This document shows positions 17,996 to 27,201 of a stretch of DNA of 64,000 nucleotides, piece after piece. Made by a program: the position numbers and the translations under genes. Each line of letters opens with the position of its first letter. Position 1 is the first letter of the stretch. This DNA is from Armatimonadota bacterium. GTDB lineage: Bacteria > Armatimonadota > Zipacnadia > Zipacnadales > JABUFB01. The DNA lies in the NCBI GenBank assembly GCA_013314775.1, contig JABUFB010000012.1, positions 124,001 through 188,000 on the forward strand, written 5' to 3'. The notes under the pieces were generated by a model, which was not told the DNA's origin, did no database searches, and saw only the letters and a list, made by a program, of their open reading frames with translations.

Positions 17996-20074
17996 ATGTC
18001 CGAACGCAATTTCCAGTTCCGCCAGAGACTCAATCGCGTACACAGGCCAGACCGCCGCGACCCTGCCCTGACCCCGGCAGACAATGAGGTCGTCGTGGAG
18101 AAAGGCTGGCGCATTGCCATCCCCGAGGGGGCGTCCGAGTACATCACCGGCGTGGCGCAGGACCTGCAGGACTACTTCCTCACGAGCATGGGCGTCCCGA
18201 CGCTGCTGGCTCCCGGCGAACAGGCCGGACCCGCCACCATCTGCCTGACCACGCGGGAAGCATCGCCAGATCTGGGAGCCGGGCTTGTGAAACCGCGCAG
18301 TTACCGACTCATCGCAGCAGATGGCGCCATTACCATTTGCGGGTTCGACGAGCGGGGCATCGGCCAGGGCTGTTACTGGCTGGAAGAGCTTATGAACCTG
18401 CGCGAGGCGCCCTTCGTGGAGCGGCAGGACATCACCCGCACCCCCATCTTCTCGCCGCGCATGGTGCACTCCGGCTGGGGCATCGACCAGTTCCCCGACC
18501 CGCACCTGAATGCCATCGCCCACGCGGGGATGGACGCAATCCTGGTGTTCGTCAAAGGCCCGGACATGACCACCACCGGGTACCTGGACCTGAACAATCT
18601 CGTGGACCGCGCCGCCCTGTTCGGTCTCGATGTGTATCTGTACAGCTATCTGATCAGCGAGAAACACCCCTCCGAACCCGATGCCGAAGAGTACTACGAG
18701 AGCACCTATGGCGCGCTCATGAAGGCCTGCCCGGGAGCCAGAGGTCTCATCTTCGTGGGTGAGTCCTGCGAGTTCCCCAGCAAGGACGAACATACCACCG
18801 GCAAGCTGCGCCTCGACCCCAGCGTGGACCGCACGGTGGACAAGCGCCCGAGCCCCGGCTGGTGGCCCTGTTTCGATTACCCGGAGTGGCTTGACCTGCT
18901 CAAGCGCATCTTGCGCAAGTACAATCCGAATCTGGACATCGTCTTCTGGACTTACAACTGGGGTTGGGCGCCCGAAGAGGACCGGCTCGCGCTGATTCGC
19001 TCCCTGCCCACCGACATCTCCCTCCAGGCGACCTTCGAGATGTTCGAAGACGTGGTGAAGGAGGGCATCGTCACCCGCTGCGTTGATTACACCGCGTCTT
19101 TCGCGGGACCAGGCAAGTACTTCAGCAGCGAGGCGCAGACCGCCCACGAGCGGGGCATTCCGCTGTACACCATGAGCAATACCGCGGGCCTGACGTGGGA
19201 CATCGGCGTGATCCCGTACGAGCCCGTGCCCTTCCAGTGGGAGCGGCGCTACAAAGCTCTCCTGAAGGCGCGGGAGGATTGGGGCCTGGTGGGACTCATG
19301 GAATCCCATCACTATGGCTGGTGGCCGTCGGTGGTGAATGAACTTGCGAAATGGGCGTACTGGGAGCCGGCCACCGAGACGCGGGATATGGCGCTGAAAC
19401 TCGCCGCGCGGGACTTCGGGCAGACCGCCGCACCCCTGGCAGTGGAGTGCTGGGATCACTGGAGCGAGGCGATCCTGGACTATGTGCCCACCAATGAGGA
19501 CCAGTATGGCCCATTCCGCGTAGGCCCGGCTTACCCACTGCTGTTTCAGGTGGAGAAGGAGCCCTTCCCGGACGCCCCGTATGCGCACTTTGGCAACCGG
19601 ATCCTGACCACCCACTACCGGCCCCACAAGCCCGAAGACTTGCCCACGGAGATCTTCCTGCTGGAGCGCATGAAAAGCCGCTGGGAGCAGGGCCTCGAGA
19701 AGCTCGAAGCTGCGGTCGCGGCCACACCCGAACGCAAGAGGCCCGAAGCAATGCGCATGCTGTGGCTGGGCAGGTTCATCCGCAACTGCGTGCAGACCAC
19801 CATCAATACCAAGCGCTGGTGGCTGCTGAAACAGCGACTGGAGACCGAACCCGGGCAGGCCGATGCGATCCTGAATGAACTGGTCGCGCTGGGTGAAGCG
19901 GAGATCGCCAATGCGCAGGAGGCGATCCCGCTGGTTGAAGCGGATTCTCGCCTGGGCTGGGAGCCGAGCATGGAGTACATGTGCGATCGGGCGCATCTGG
20001 AGTGGAAGATCGCCCAGATGCGCGCGGTGATTGACGAGGAGATCCCCGAGTACCGCAAGAGTCTGGGAAGGTAG
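17996..20074 (+). CDS. Cytoplasmic GH20/GH67-like glycosidase-fold protein
   Basis: The 692-residue protein lacks a signal peptide. The N-terminal domain (about residues 35-135) matches the accessory domain shared by GH20, GH84 and GH67 enzymes and ends in FDERGIGQGCYWLEELMNL. The barrel follows with RTPIFSPRMVHSGWG, VFVKGPDMTT, a possible catalytic stretch IFVGESCEF near residue 255, and VFWTYNWGW. The C-terminal 150 residues form a helical domain. It may act on oligosaccharides taken into the cell, complementing the secreted homologue just upstream. The exact specificity is unknown. ATG 17996 has AGGAG 8 nt upstream. A dispersed repeat begins 4 nt after the stop. Confidence 0.75.
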   Translation: MSERNFQFRQRLNRVHRPDRRDPALTPADNEVVVEKGWRIAIPEGASEYITGVAQDLQDYFLTSMGVPTLLAPGEQAGPATICLTTREASPDLGAGLVKPRSYRLIAADGAITICGFDERGIGQGCYWLEELMNLREAPFVERQDITRTPIFSPRMVHSGWGIDQFPDPHLNAIAHAGMDAILVFVKGPDMTTTGYLDLNNLVDRAALFGLDVYLYSYLISEKHPSEPDAEEYYESTYGALMKACPGARGLIFVGESCEFPSKDEHTTGKLRLDPSVDRTVDKRPSPGWWPCFDYPEWLDLLKRILRKYNPNLDIVFWTYNWGWAPEEDRLALIRSLPTDISLQATFEMFEDVVKEGIVTRCVDYTASFAGPGKYFSSEAQTAHERGIPLYTMSNTAGLTWDIGVIPYEPVPFQWERRYKALLKAREDWGLVGLMESHHYGWWPSVVNELAKWAYWEPATETRDMALKLAARDFGQTAAPLAVECWDHWSEAILDYVPTNEDQYGPFRVGPAYPLLFQVEKEPFPDAPYAHFGNRILTTHYRPHKPEDLPTEIFLLERMKSRWEQGLEKLEAAVAATPERKRPEAMRMLWLGRFIRNCVQTTINTKRWWLLKQRLETEPGQADAILNELVALGEAEIANAQEAIPLVEADSRLGWEPSMEYMCDRAHLEWKIAQMRAVIDEEIPEYRKSLGR

Positions 20075-20077
20075 GGG

Positions 20078-20124
20078 AGAGGCTCTGCCGCCCCTGGCTA
20101 TATGCGAGCGGCCCCTCCGGGGCC
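20078..20124 (-). repeat. Dispersed multi-hairpin element, copy B (inverted)
   Basis: Read leftward this matches copy A: GGCCCC-GGA-GGGGCC hairpin (20110-20124), linker CTCGCATATAG, then an AGGGGC...GCCTCT imperfect stem (20078-20095). It directly follows the stop of the GH-like gene, so it could also act as a transcript 3' end. Confidence 0.7.
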
Positions 20125-20211
20125 TGTAGGCGGAGAGCGGGGCACCGACGGGATTTGGTTACGAAACGCGGGTGCGGAACGCTAAGTCGCGGAGACCAAG
20201 ACCGCACGGCC

Positions 20212-20377
20212 GTCGACTACTGCCCCGCGCTGAAGCACGGGGCTGCTTGGCCCAGAGCGACCAGATGTGGTCGTTCTGGGCCGATCGTCTCCCGGACGGT
20301 GAGGCCCGCTTGGCGTCCGCGAGGACGCCTGGCTCGACTCGAGCCCTCAGCCCCGTGCTTCGGCGCGGGGTGTCGAC
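20212..20377. repeat. BIME-like paired palindrome element (REP-type)
   Basis: A terminal inverted repeat of about 30 bp bounds the element (GTCGAC...CACGGGGCTG at 20212-20245, inverted at 20348-20377). Each arm is itself a hairpin of the form CCCCGTGC-TTC(G/A)-GCGCGGGG with a four-base loop. Between the arms lie three more hairpins: a 15-bp stem at 20249-20282 with one wobble, GGCGTCC-GCGA-GGACGCC at 20312-20329, and GGCTCG-ACT-CGAGCC at 20331-20345. This is the layout of bacterial interspersed mosaic elements. No REP-associated transposase is in the window. The element lies in the 322-bp gap upstream of the next gene and ends 20 nt before its start codon. Confidence 0.75.
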
Positions 20378-20396
20378 CACAGGAGACCCAATACCG

Positions 20397-22424
20397 ATGA
20401 TGCCGGAGCTTCCGGCCGATCAGCCCGACTGCCAGCGCTGGATGTGGATTGAGCTGATCGGCTTCGACAACACAGTTCCCGACTACAACGTGGCCGCGTT
20501 TCTCGACAACGCCGGGTTCGTGCCCGATGGCCTGTCGATTCTCTTCTCCACGCCAGACTTCGTTCACCTGCACGATGGTCTCGAGCGCGAGGTGGTGTTC
20601 CCGCCGGATTACTGCTCATACGCGGGCAAGCCCTACAACGTGGAACGCGAGAGGCAGGCCTGGACGAACCATCAGCTCAAGGGACTCGTGGACGAACTCG
20701 GACGACACGGCGTCCCGGTCTACTTCACTCTCTTCAACCTTTTCGTCAGCGAAATCGACGGTGAACTGTACCGCAGCCCGTGGTGCGACGCTCACCCGGA
20801 ACTGATGGAGTTCACGCGCGACGGCCAGTCCGCCCAGTGCCTCAACCCGCTCAAGCGATTCCCCGACGGGAGTCACTATGAGGACTTTCTGGTGTCGCGG
20901 CTGGTGGACGTGGCTGAGGACTACGGTTTCGCAGGAGTTCACGCGGCCGACGGCTACAGCAGCCCGCGCCTGCCTATCTGGATGGCGGATTACTCGGACG
21001 ATATGACGGAACAGTTCGTGAGCATGATGGGTGTGGAGTTGCCTGAGAAGGTCCAGCCGGGCGCGGACCTCGAACCGTCCCCGGAGTTGATCCGCGCCCG
21101 GGCGGACTTCATCTGGACCAACTTGCGCCGGGAATGGTGCGAGTTCTACGCCCGGCGGTTCGAAGGGCTCTACACCAAGATCTGTTCCGCAATGCACGAG
21201 ATCGGCCGGCAGGTCACCTTCAACAACGCCTGGACCCGCGACCCCTTCGAAGCGTACGACCGCTATGGCATCGACTACCGCAGGATCGCCCGGGCAGGGG
21301 TGGACCGGTTCTTCCTGGAAACCGTGGGCGCGGGGGTGTCCATTGGCGCGGAAAGCGGGTTCCGGGCCGACCTGCGCCATGAGCTCAATTTCATGCTCGC
21401 ATTCACCAGAGCCTGCATTCCGGACATGCCTCTTCAGTGCCTCAACGCCACCGGAGACACCACGGAGAACTGGGACGTGCTCAACCATGCCCCACCCGTG
21501 AGTGAGCGGGAGATCCTCACCCTCGGGCACATGTTCCTGCAGGATGACCGCGGTTTCCGGCACGCCTCGGACGGGCCGCTGGTGTGTCTCGCGGATGGCA
21601 TCAACGGCCCCCAGTGGAGGTGGCTACGGGAGAACTGGGTAGCGGCGTACGAGAGCCTGCCGGCGCGGGTGCTCGGGGCAACGGTGGTGTGGTCTCAGGC
21701 GGCGCTGGACGCCGAGATTGCGGATTACCCGGCGCGCCGGATACTGTCCCGGCAGCAGATCGCTGGGCGTCTGCAGAAGCTGGGCGCGCCCCTGCAGGTG
21801 GTGGTAGACGCCCGGCACGTATCCGCGTCGCGCGGGTGCCTGCTGGTGCCGAGGCCGGAGTTGCTGCCGGAAGACGAGCTGAAGCAGCTCCTGGAGTACC
21901 CGCACGGCCCGGTGGTGATGATTGGGCGGCAGGGAACCGACCTGCCCGGCGCGGAGCCGGCTTTCGCCGAAGGAACTGGGCCTGACCAGCTTGCCTGCTG
22001 GGTCTACAACGCGGGACGGGAACTGGTGTCGCCGGCCCTCGAACCCACCGCGCAGGCGGACCTGCCCGCCGAGATTCCGAACCCGCCCAACTACCTGCAT
22101 GGCCTTTACTACCGCCCGGTGAGCCAGGGGTTCCTGCAGGCCTGTGCCGATCTCCTGGTCGAGTTGACTGACGTCCCCCGGGTTATGGGAGATGAGCCGG
22201 ACCTGCGCCTGCTGGCCTTCGAGACGCAGGATAGCTCGGTGCGCATCCTGGTGGGCAACGAGGCGCACTTCTACGTAGTGGGCCGGATCGATATGCTGCG
22301 CGAAGTGCGCACAGTGAGCATTCGCAGCCACTTTCCGGGCAGGCCGATCCCGTATGACGGCCGCATCATCGAAGTGCGCGTGCCGCCACGGGGGATGGTT
22401 GCGCTGGACGTCGAGGTGGTGTGA
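20397..22424 (+). CDS. Hypothetical TIM-barrel glycosidase-like protein
   Basis: The 675-residue protein has no signal peptide. Its first 400 residues look like a glycosidase TIM barrel (WMWIELIGFDN, VPVYFTLFNLFV, GFAGVHAADGYSSPRLP, RQVTFNNAWT, PLQCLNATGDTTENW), with several acidic residues at strand ends. A Rossmann-like or GATase-like stretch follows (ILSRQQIAGRLQKLGAPLQVVVDARH), then a beta-rich C-terminus. It is not assigned to a known family. ATG 20397 is followed by a second ATG and preceded by AGGAG; the longer frame back to 20172 crosses the palindromic element and is rejected. A glycan role is inferred from the barrel and location. Confidence 0.65.
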   Translation: MMPELPADQPDCQRWMWIELIGFDNTVPDYNVAAFLDNAGFVPDGLSILFSTPDFVHLHDGLEREVVFPPDYCSYAGKPYNVERERQAWTNHQLKGLVDELGRHGVPVYFTLFNLFVSEIDGELYRSPWCDAHPELMEFTRDGQSAQCLNPLKRFPDGSHYEDFLVSRLVDVAEDYGFAGVHAADGYSSPRLPIWMADYSDDMTEQFVSMMGVELPEKVQPGADLEPSPELIRARADFIWTNLRREWCEFYARRFEGLYTKICSAMHEIGRQVTFNNAWTRDPFEAYDRYGIDYRRIARAGVDRFFLETVGAGVSIGAESGFRADLRHELNFMLAFTRACIPDMPLQCLNATGDTTENWDVLNHAPPVSEREILTLGHMFLQDDRGFRHASDGPLVCLADGINGPQWRWLRENWVAAYESLPARVLGATVVWSQAALDAEIADYPARRILSRQQIAGRLQKLGAPLQVVVDARHVSASRGCLLVPRPELLPEDELKQLLEYPHGPVVMIGRQGTDLPGAEPAFAEGTGPDQLACWVYNAGRELVSPALEPTAQADLPAEIPNPPNYLHGLYYRPVSQGFLQACADLLVELTDVPRVMGDEPDLRLLAFETQDSSVRILVGNEAHFYVVGRIDMLREVRTVSIRSHFPGRPIPYDGRIIEVRVPPRGMVALDVEVV

Positions 22425-22476
22425 AGAGGTCGGAATCTGCCGCCCATTCTGCGGGCTGTAAGGCAATCGTGGGTGC

Positions 22477-22545
22477 CACTGCTTCCCGCGAAGTGGAAGC
22501 AGTGCTTTGTCAGCGTGTCACACCAGGCGGTGCGTGGTGTGACAC
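22477..22545. repeat. Two adjacent perfect hairpins
   Basis: CACTGCTTCC pairs perfectly with GGAAGCAGTG (22477-22504, 8-nt loop). Ten bases on, GTGTCACACCA pairs perfectly with TGGTGTGACAC (22515-22545, 9-nt loop). They lie in the 228-bp gap after the TIM-barrel gene. They may be 3' ends, a structured leader for the esterase gene, or a REP-type element. Confidence 0.55.
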
Positions 22546-22652
22546 ACGCCCGCAAACCAACAGCACAGGTCCTACCGATCCCTCCGTCGAACTGCGTCTG
22601 AGCCATCCCAATCACACGCCGAGACCGTTTACATACAACAGGAGACCCGCAA

Positions 22653-23615
22653 ATGCCACTGATTGACATGCCGCTGGACAAGCTGGTGCAGTATGAAGGA
22701 CGCAATCCGCGCCCGGCCGATTTCGACCAGTACTGGGATGACGCCCTTGCCGAGATGCGCGCCGTGGATGCCAACGTGTCTCTCGAGCCCGCACCCTTCC
22801 AGGTGCCCGGAGCGGAGTGCTTTGACCTGTGGTTCACCGGCGTGCGTGGAGCGCGCATACATGCCAAGTATCTGCGCCCGAAGAGCGCGGACAAGCCCCA
22901 TCCGGCCGCCTGCATGTTCCATGGATACACCGGAAGCTCGGGGGACTGGTTCGACAAGCTGAGCTATGTCGCAATGGGCTTCAGCATCGCCGCGCTGGAC
23001 TGCCGCGGACAGGGCGGCAAGTCCGAAGACACCGGCGGTGTCAAAGGCAATACCCACCGCGGCCACATCATTCGCGGCCTGGACGATGAGAAACCGCACA
23101 ATCTCCTGTTCCGCCATATCTACCTGGACACCGCGCAGCTCGCGGGCATCGTCATGGGTTTCGACGAGGTGGATGCGGAGCGCGTCTGCGCCATCGGCGG
23201 CTCCCAGGGCGGCGGTCTGACCCTCGCCTGCGCTGCGCTTGAGCCCCGCATCCGCAAAGCCGCGCCAGTTTTCCCCTTCTTGTGCGACTACCTGCGGGTC
23301 TGGGAGATGGACCTCGCGCAGGGCGCATACGAGGAACTGCGAACATACTTGCGGATGTTCGACCCAACTCACGAGCGCAAGGACGAGATATTCACGCGCC
23401 TGGGATACATCGATGTTCAGTTCCTGGCGCCGAGGATCAGAGCCGAAGTGCTGATGGGCGTTGGGCTCATGGACACCATCTGCCCGCCATCGACCCAGTA
23501 CGCGGCCTTCAACAAGATCACCTCGCCGAAGCGGGCTATCATCTACCCGGACTTCGGCCATGAGGGTCTGCCGGGCTTCTATGACAAGGCCTTCGAATTC
23601 ATGAGCAATTGGTAG
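22653..23615 (+). CDS. CE7-family acetyl esterase (acetylxylan esterase/cephalosporin-C deacetylase)
   Basis: The 320-residue alpha/beta hydrolase has the CE7 (AXE1) markers in order: FHGYTGSSGDW, DCRGQGG (RGQ motif, near residue 116), GGSQGGG (nucleophile Ser near 190) and DFGHEG (catalytic His near 308), with the acid expected around GLMDTICPP. Length matches the usual 310-330. Without a signal peptide it probably deacetylates short oligosaccharides in the cytoplasm. The start ATG 22653 has AGGAG 10 nt upstream. It is followed 55 nt later by the GHL10-like gene in the same direction. Confidence 0.92.
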   Translation: MPLIDMPLDKLVQYEGRNPRPADFDQYWDDALAEMRAVDANVSLEPAPFQVPGAECFDLWFTGVRGARIHAKYLRPKSADKPHPAACMFHGYTGSSGDWFDKLSYVAMGFSIAALDCRGQGGKSEDTGGVKGNTHRGHIIRGLDDEKPHNLLFRHIYLDTAQLAGIVMGFDEVDAERVCAIGGSQGGGLTLACAALEPRIRKAAPVFPFLCDYLRVWEMDLAQGAYEELRTYLRMFDPTHERKDEIFTRLGYIDVQFLAPRIRAEVLMGVGLMDTICPPSTQYAAFNKITSPKRAIIYPDFGHEGLPGFYDKAFEFMSNW

Positions 23616-23670
23616 CGTATGCAAGCCGGCTGTGGGTGGCGACTGGAATCCGACCGTGTGGAGGCGTGAC

Positions 23671-25380
23671 ATGAAGTACGCAATCGTGGCCGGTCTAGGG
23701 CTGGTGCTTCTGTGTGCAAGCGCGACCTGCCGGCAAGTGGAGCAACGCGCGGTCTGGGCGCATTTCTCTGACATCAAAGACCCGGAGACACTCCAGAAAT
23801 CGGTGGATCGCATCGCCGCGGCGGGCATGAACGCGATCTACATCCTCGTTTGGTACAACGGCGGACAGGCTACTTACGTGAGCGATATCTGCCCCATGCA
23901 GAGCGGAACGCCCGAGGGGTTCGACCCACTGGGCGCACTCATCGAGGCGGCCAAACCCAGGGGCATCGACGTCCACGCCTGGTTCGTGAATGGGAGCTAC
24001 GGCCACACGCGCCCCGGCTTCGTTTTTGCCAAGCATCCAGACTGGGAACTGCAGAGCGGAAGCGACTCGGGCGACGGGTGGTACGACCTGGGCAAGTCCG
24101 AAGTGCGCGCTTTCCAGCGAGACGTGATGCTGGAGTGCCTGCGCAGGTACGACGTGGCAGGCATCCACTTTGACTATATCCGCTTCAACGGACGGGGCAT
24201 GTGCTACTGCGATGAATGCCAAAGGCAGGTGCAGGAGCAGTTCGGGATCCCACCGGTGTCGGCTGCGAATCCGACCTTCCCGCTGGCCAGCCAGATGAGT
24301 GGCAACCCGGTGGGTAAGGTCAGCACCGCGCAGGTGCTGGCGACCTTTGAAGATGGCGTCCCGGCGATCACCCTCAACAAGCTCGGCGAAGGCGAAGCCG
24401 CGCTGTTCAACTGGCAGGCGGAGAACACCGGGAATAGGGCGGTTCCGGAGATCGCGGCCAAGTTGCTGGAACGTTTCGGCGCGACCGGCGATACCGTCTA
24501 CCAGGTGCGCAACACGCCCACTACCGACCGCTATGGGCTGGGCAGTCAGCAGAAGGGCATGGATTGGGTGCGCGGTATGGGCTGCAAGGTTGCGGCGGTC
24601 ACCGATGCCGAGCTTGAGAAGGTCCCGGCCGGGGCGACCGTGCTCTTCACCGCGCAGTATCTGATCCCGCCCGAGACCGCGGCTTGGCTGGAGCGGCACG
24701 TGAGCGCCGGCGGGAACGCCCTGTTCGTGGACGGCCCGATATTCTCCATCAAGGAGCCCGCCTTGCAGCGAGTGCTGGGGCTGACCGGACCGGAGCGATA
24801 CTTCAGCGCCATGCGCGTCATAAGTCCCGCGCCGGACCAGGACCTGATCATTCCCGGGCCACCGGTGGACCCGGAAATGGAGATGAAGCGCGCTGCTGCC
24901 TGGGAGCAGTTCCGGCGAAGCGTGGTGACCGATCTCGTGCGCCAGGTCTACCGGGGCGCGAAGCAGATCAAGCCCGAGGCCCAGGTCTCCGCGGCGGTCT
25001 TCTACAACCGGGCTGCCGCGGACAGCGTCTGCCAGGACTGGTACGGCTGGCTGAGTGAGGGCATCATCGACTACGTGCTGCCCATGGCCTACACCGAAGA
25101 CAACGCGAAGCTCGCCGAGGCGCTGGACGAGTGGACGGCCTTCGACCCGGAACTGGCGCGGATCATCCCCGGGCTTTCCATCTACTCGAAGTCCGGCGGC
25201 GGCAGGACCGTCACCCGCGATCTGGACCTCGTGAAGCAGCAGGTGGATCTCTGCCGGTCCTACAACGCGCGGGGAAACTGTTTCTTTGCGCTGGCTTACC
25301 TCAATGATGCTCTGCGCGACCAGTTCGCGGCGGGCCCATACGCTGAGCCTGCTGAGGCCTACTACCCGCCTGCGAGGTGA
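23671..25380 (+). CDS. Exported GHL10-family protein with inserted GATase-like domain
   Basis: The 569-residue protein has a signal peptide (MKYAIVAGLGLVLLCASATC). It then shows the GHL10 (DUF187) barrel: RAVWAHFSD, MNAIYILVWYNGG, DVHAWFVNGSYG and GIHFDYIRFNGRG with CYCDEC. The barrel is interrupted from about residue 200 to 400 by a beta-galactosidase-trimerisation/GATase-like domain (VLATFEDGVPAITLNKLGEGEAALFNW, LIPPETAAWLERHVSAGGNALFVDGP). It then resumes at AWEQFRRSVVTDLV with SAAVFYN and DYVLPMAYTED. GHL10 enzymes act on complex polysaccharides, though few are characterised. ATG 23671 has GGAG upstream. Confidence 0.82.
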   Translation: MKYAIVAGLGLVLLCASATCRQVEQRAVWAHFSDIKDPETLQKSVDRIAAAGMNAIYILVWYNGGQATYVSDICPMQSGTPEGFDPLGALIEAAKPRGIDVHAWFVNGSYGHTRPGFVFAKHPDWELQSGSDSGDGWYDLGKSEVRAFQRDVMLECLRRYDVAGIHFDYIRFNGRGMCYCDECQRQVQEQFGIPPVSAANPTFPLASQMSGNPVGKVSTAQVLATFEDGVPAITLNKLGEGEAALFNWQAENTGNRAVPEIAAKLLERFGATGDTVYQVRNTPTTDRYGLGSQQKGMDWVRGMGCKVAAVTDAELEKVPAGATVLFTAQYLIPPETAAWLERHVSAGGNALFVDGPIFSIKEPALQRVLGLTGPERYFSAMRVISPAPDQDLIIPGPPVDPEMEMKRAAAWEQFRRSVVTDLVRQVYRGAKQIKPEAQVSAAVFYNRAAADSVCQDWYGWLSEGIIDYVLPMAYTEDNAKLAEALDEWTAFDPELARIIPGLSIYSKSGGGRTVTRDLDLVKQQVDLCRSYNARGNCFFALAYLNDALRDQFAAGPYAEPAEAYYPPAR

Positions 25381-25654
25381 GGGTGGGAAGCCCGGGTAGG
25401 AGGGGGACTCTTCCTGCCCGGCGGATTGCCGTCCGACCATCCGTCTCGCGCATCGGGGGCAATTCCCGCCATGCCCGACACTCCCGGGCAATCTCGCTTG
25501 TCCATTCCCGATGCCGTCCGCGACCTATACCACTGCGCCACTTACAAGACGCAGGCCCGTCGCGAGCTCATCGCCCCCCCGGATGTTGCAGTCGAAAATC
25601 ATTGCCCCGGCAGGGGGGCAGATCAATACTTCGCCGTCGAGGAGAGGTTACACC

Positions 25655-27109
25655 ATGAGCGACAAGATCAGGATCGGTTGGGCAAGTCGTGACATTACGC
25701 CGGATCGCCCCGTGTCGCTGCGAGGCCTATTCAACCTGCGCATTGCCACACGGGTGCAGGACCCGCTGACCCTCACCGCCCTGGCCATCGAAAGCGGGGG
25801 CGAGCAGGCGATCATCGTCTCCATCGACACCTGCGCTGTGGATGATGAATTGCTGGCGAGCAGCCGTGAAAAAGTCGCCGAGAGACTGCCCGGCTTCGAT
25901 CCCCGCAAGCTCATCGCCAGCGCAACGCACACCCACACCGCGCCTTTCGTGGGCGGCGCAATCGGCCTGCAAAAGGACACGGACTACCTGGACGACATCG
26001 TGGCGAGGTACCCGGACTACATGCCGACATCGGAGTACACGGACGTGGTGGTCAATGCGCTTGTCGATGCCGTGTGCGAGGCGTGGGAGAACCGGACGGA
26101 AGGTCTTGTCGGCTGGGGATACTCATACGCGGTGGTAGGCGAGAACAGGCGTGTGCGCTACTTCGACGATCGAGCCATGATGTACGGGAGCACCGCCGCC
26201 GCCGATTTCTCGCACATCGAGGGCCACGTGGACCACGGCGTTTACCTTCTTTTCACCTACGACCCAGAGCAGAATCTCACGGGGGTTCTCGTGAACGTCG
26301 CCTCACCGTCGCAGGCGAGTGAGAGCGGGCAGGATTTCGTCTCCGCCGACTTCTGGCACGATGTGCGGGTGGAACTGCGCAAGCGCTATGGTGAGAGCCT
26401 GTTTGTGCTGCCTCAGTGCTCGGCGGCGGGAGACCAGTCGCCTCACCGCCTGATCCACACCCGTGCCGAGCAGCGCATGCTGGCGCTCAAGTACGGCGAG
26501 GGCCGTGGCAGGCCGCTCAATGACGCTCTGCGGCTGGATATCGCAAAGCGCATCGCGTACGCCGTGGATGATGCCGAGCCCGCGGTGCGCAAGGACTTGC
26601 GCGACGAGGCGGTGCTGAAGCACGAGTACCGCGACCTGGAACTGCCCCATTGGAATGTGACTGAGAAGGAGTACGAATCCGCCCGGGCGGAGATGGACGA
26701 ACTGGCCGCGAAGCTCGAGGGCCTCGAGGGGGGTGACCGACTGGACAGCACTTACACCGCGCTTCGCTCGCGAATCGGTTGGTGCAAGCGGGCAGTTGAC
26801 CGTTATGAAAACCCGCTGCCCTTTGTGCCCATCGAGATGAACGTGGTTCGCCTGGGCGATGTGGCTTTCGTGACCTCGCCCTTCGAGTACTACCTGGATT
26901 TCGGCGACCGGATCAAGGGACGCTCGGCTGCTGTGCAGACCTTCGTGGTGCAGCTGTCCGGCGGCGGCAGCTATCTCGCCACCGAGCGCGCCGCCAGTGG
27001 CCTGAGCTACGGAGCGGTGCCCGCAAGCTGCAAGGTCTCCCCCGCTGGTGGCCAGGTGATCGTAGACGAGGCGGTCGCCATCATCGAGAGGATGTTCGGG
27101 GAGGAGTAG
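25655..27109 (+). CDS. Neutral/alkaline ceramidase N-terminal-fold protein
   Basis: The 484-residue protein matches the N-terminal domain of non-lysosomal neutral ceramidases: IRIGWASRDITP at the start, VSIDTCAVDDELL, the histidine-rich SATHTHTAPFVGG likely to hold zinc, and a late FVVQLSGGGSYLATERA. It lacks the export signal of true ceramidases. Proteins with this fold are frequent in bacterial glycan loci and their substrate there is not established. ATG 25655 is preceded by GGAGAGG; the longer frame from 25511 is rejected. A small hairpin after the stop separates it from the convergent GH29 gene. Confidence 0.85.
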   Translation: MSDKIRIGWASRDITPDRPVSLRGLFNLRIATRVQDPLTLTALAIESGGEQAIIVSIDTCAVDDELLASSREKVAERLPGFDPRKLIASATHTHTAPFVGGAIGLQKDTDYLDDIVARYPDYMPTSEYTDVVVNALVDAVCEAWENRTEGLVGWGYSYAVVGENRRVRYFDDRAMMYGSTAAADFSHIEGHVDHGVYLLFTYDPEQNLTGVLVNVASPSQASESGQDFVSADFWHDVRVELRKRYGESLFVLPQCSAAGDQSPHRLIHTRAEQRMLALKYGEGRGRPLNDALRLDIAKRIAYAVDDAEPAVRKDLRDEAVLKHEYRDLELPHWNVTEKEYESARAEMDELAAKLEGLEGGDRLDSTYTALRSRIGWCKRAVDRYENPLPFVPIEMNVVRLGDVAFVTSPFEYYLDFGDRIKGRSAAVQTFVVQLSGGGSYLATERAASGLSYGAVPASCKVSPAGGQVIVDEAVAIIERMFGEE

Positions 27110-27125
27110 AGACGGGCGAATTTGC

Positions 27126-27142
27126 TCCCCGGGAAACGGGGA
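27126..27142. terminator. Weak hairpin between convergent genes
   Basis: TCCCCG-GGAAA-CGGGGA forms a 6-bp stem in the 92-bp gap between the ceramidase-fold and GH29 genes. There is no long T-tract, so terminator function is tentative. Confidence 0.35.
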
Positions 27143-27201
27143 ACGGACATTTGGGTTCGCATCGTCACCGAACCCGCTGCCTGTGTTCGTTTCCCCTGCT
27201 T

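Noticed and set aside
17693-19996. A 767-residue open frame antisense to the GH20/67-like gene
   Set aside because: It mirrors a well-supported gene, has no domain pattern or ribosome site, and is a common by-product of high-GC codon use.
20172-20396. N-terminal extension of the TIM-barrel gene
   Set aside because: It would translate the BIME-like element; the ATG at 20397 has its own AGGAG site.
23695-25491. A 598-residue antisense open frame opposite the GHL10 gene
   Set aside because: The plus-strand frame has a signal peptide and family motifs; the antisense product has none.
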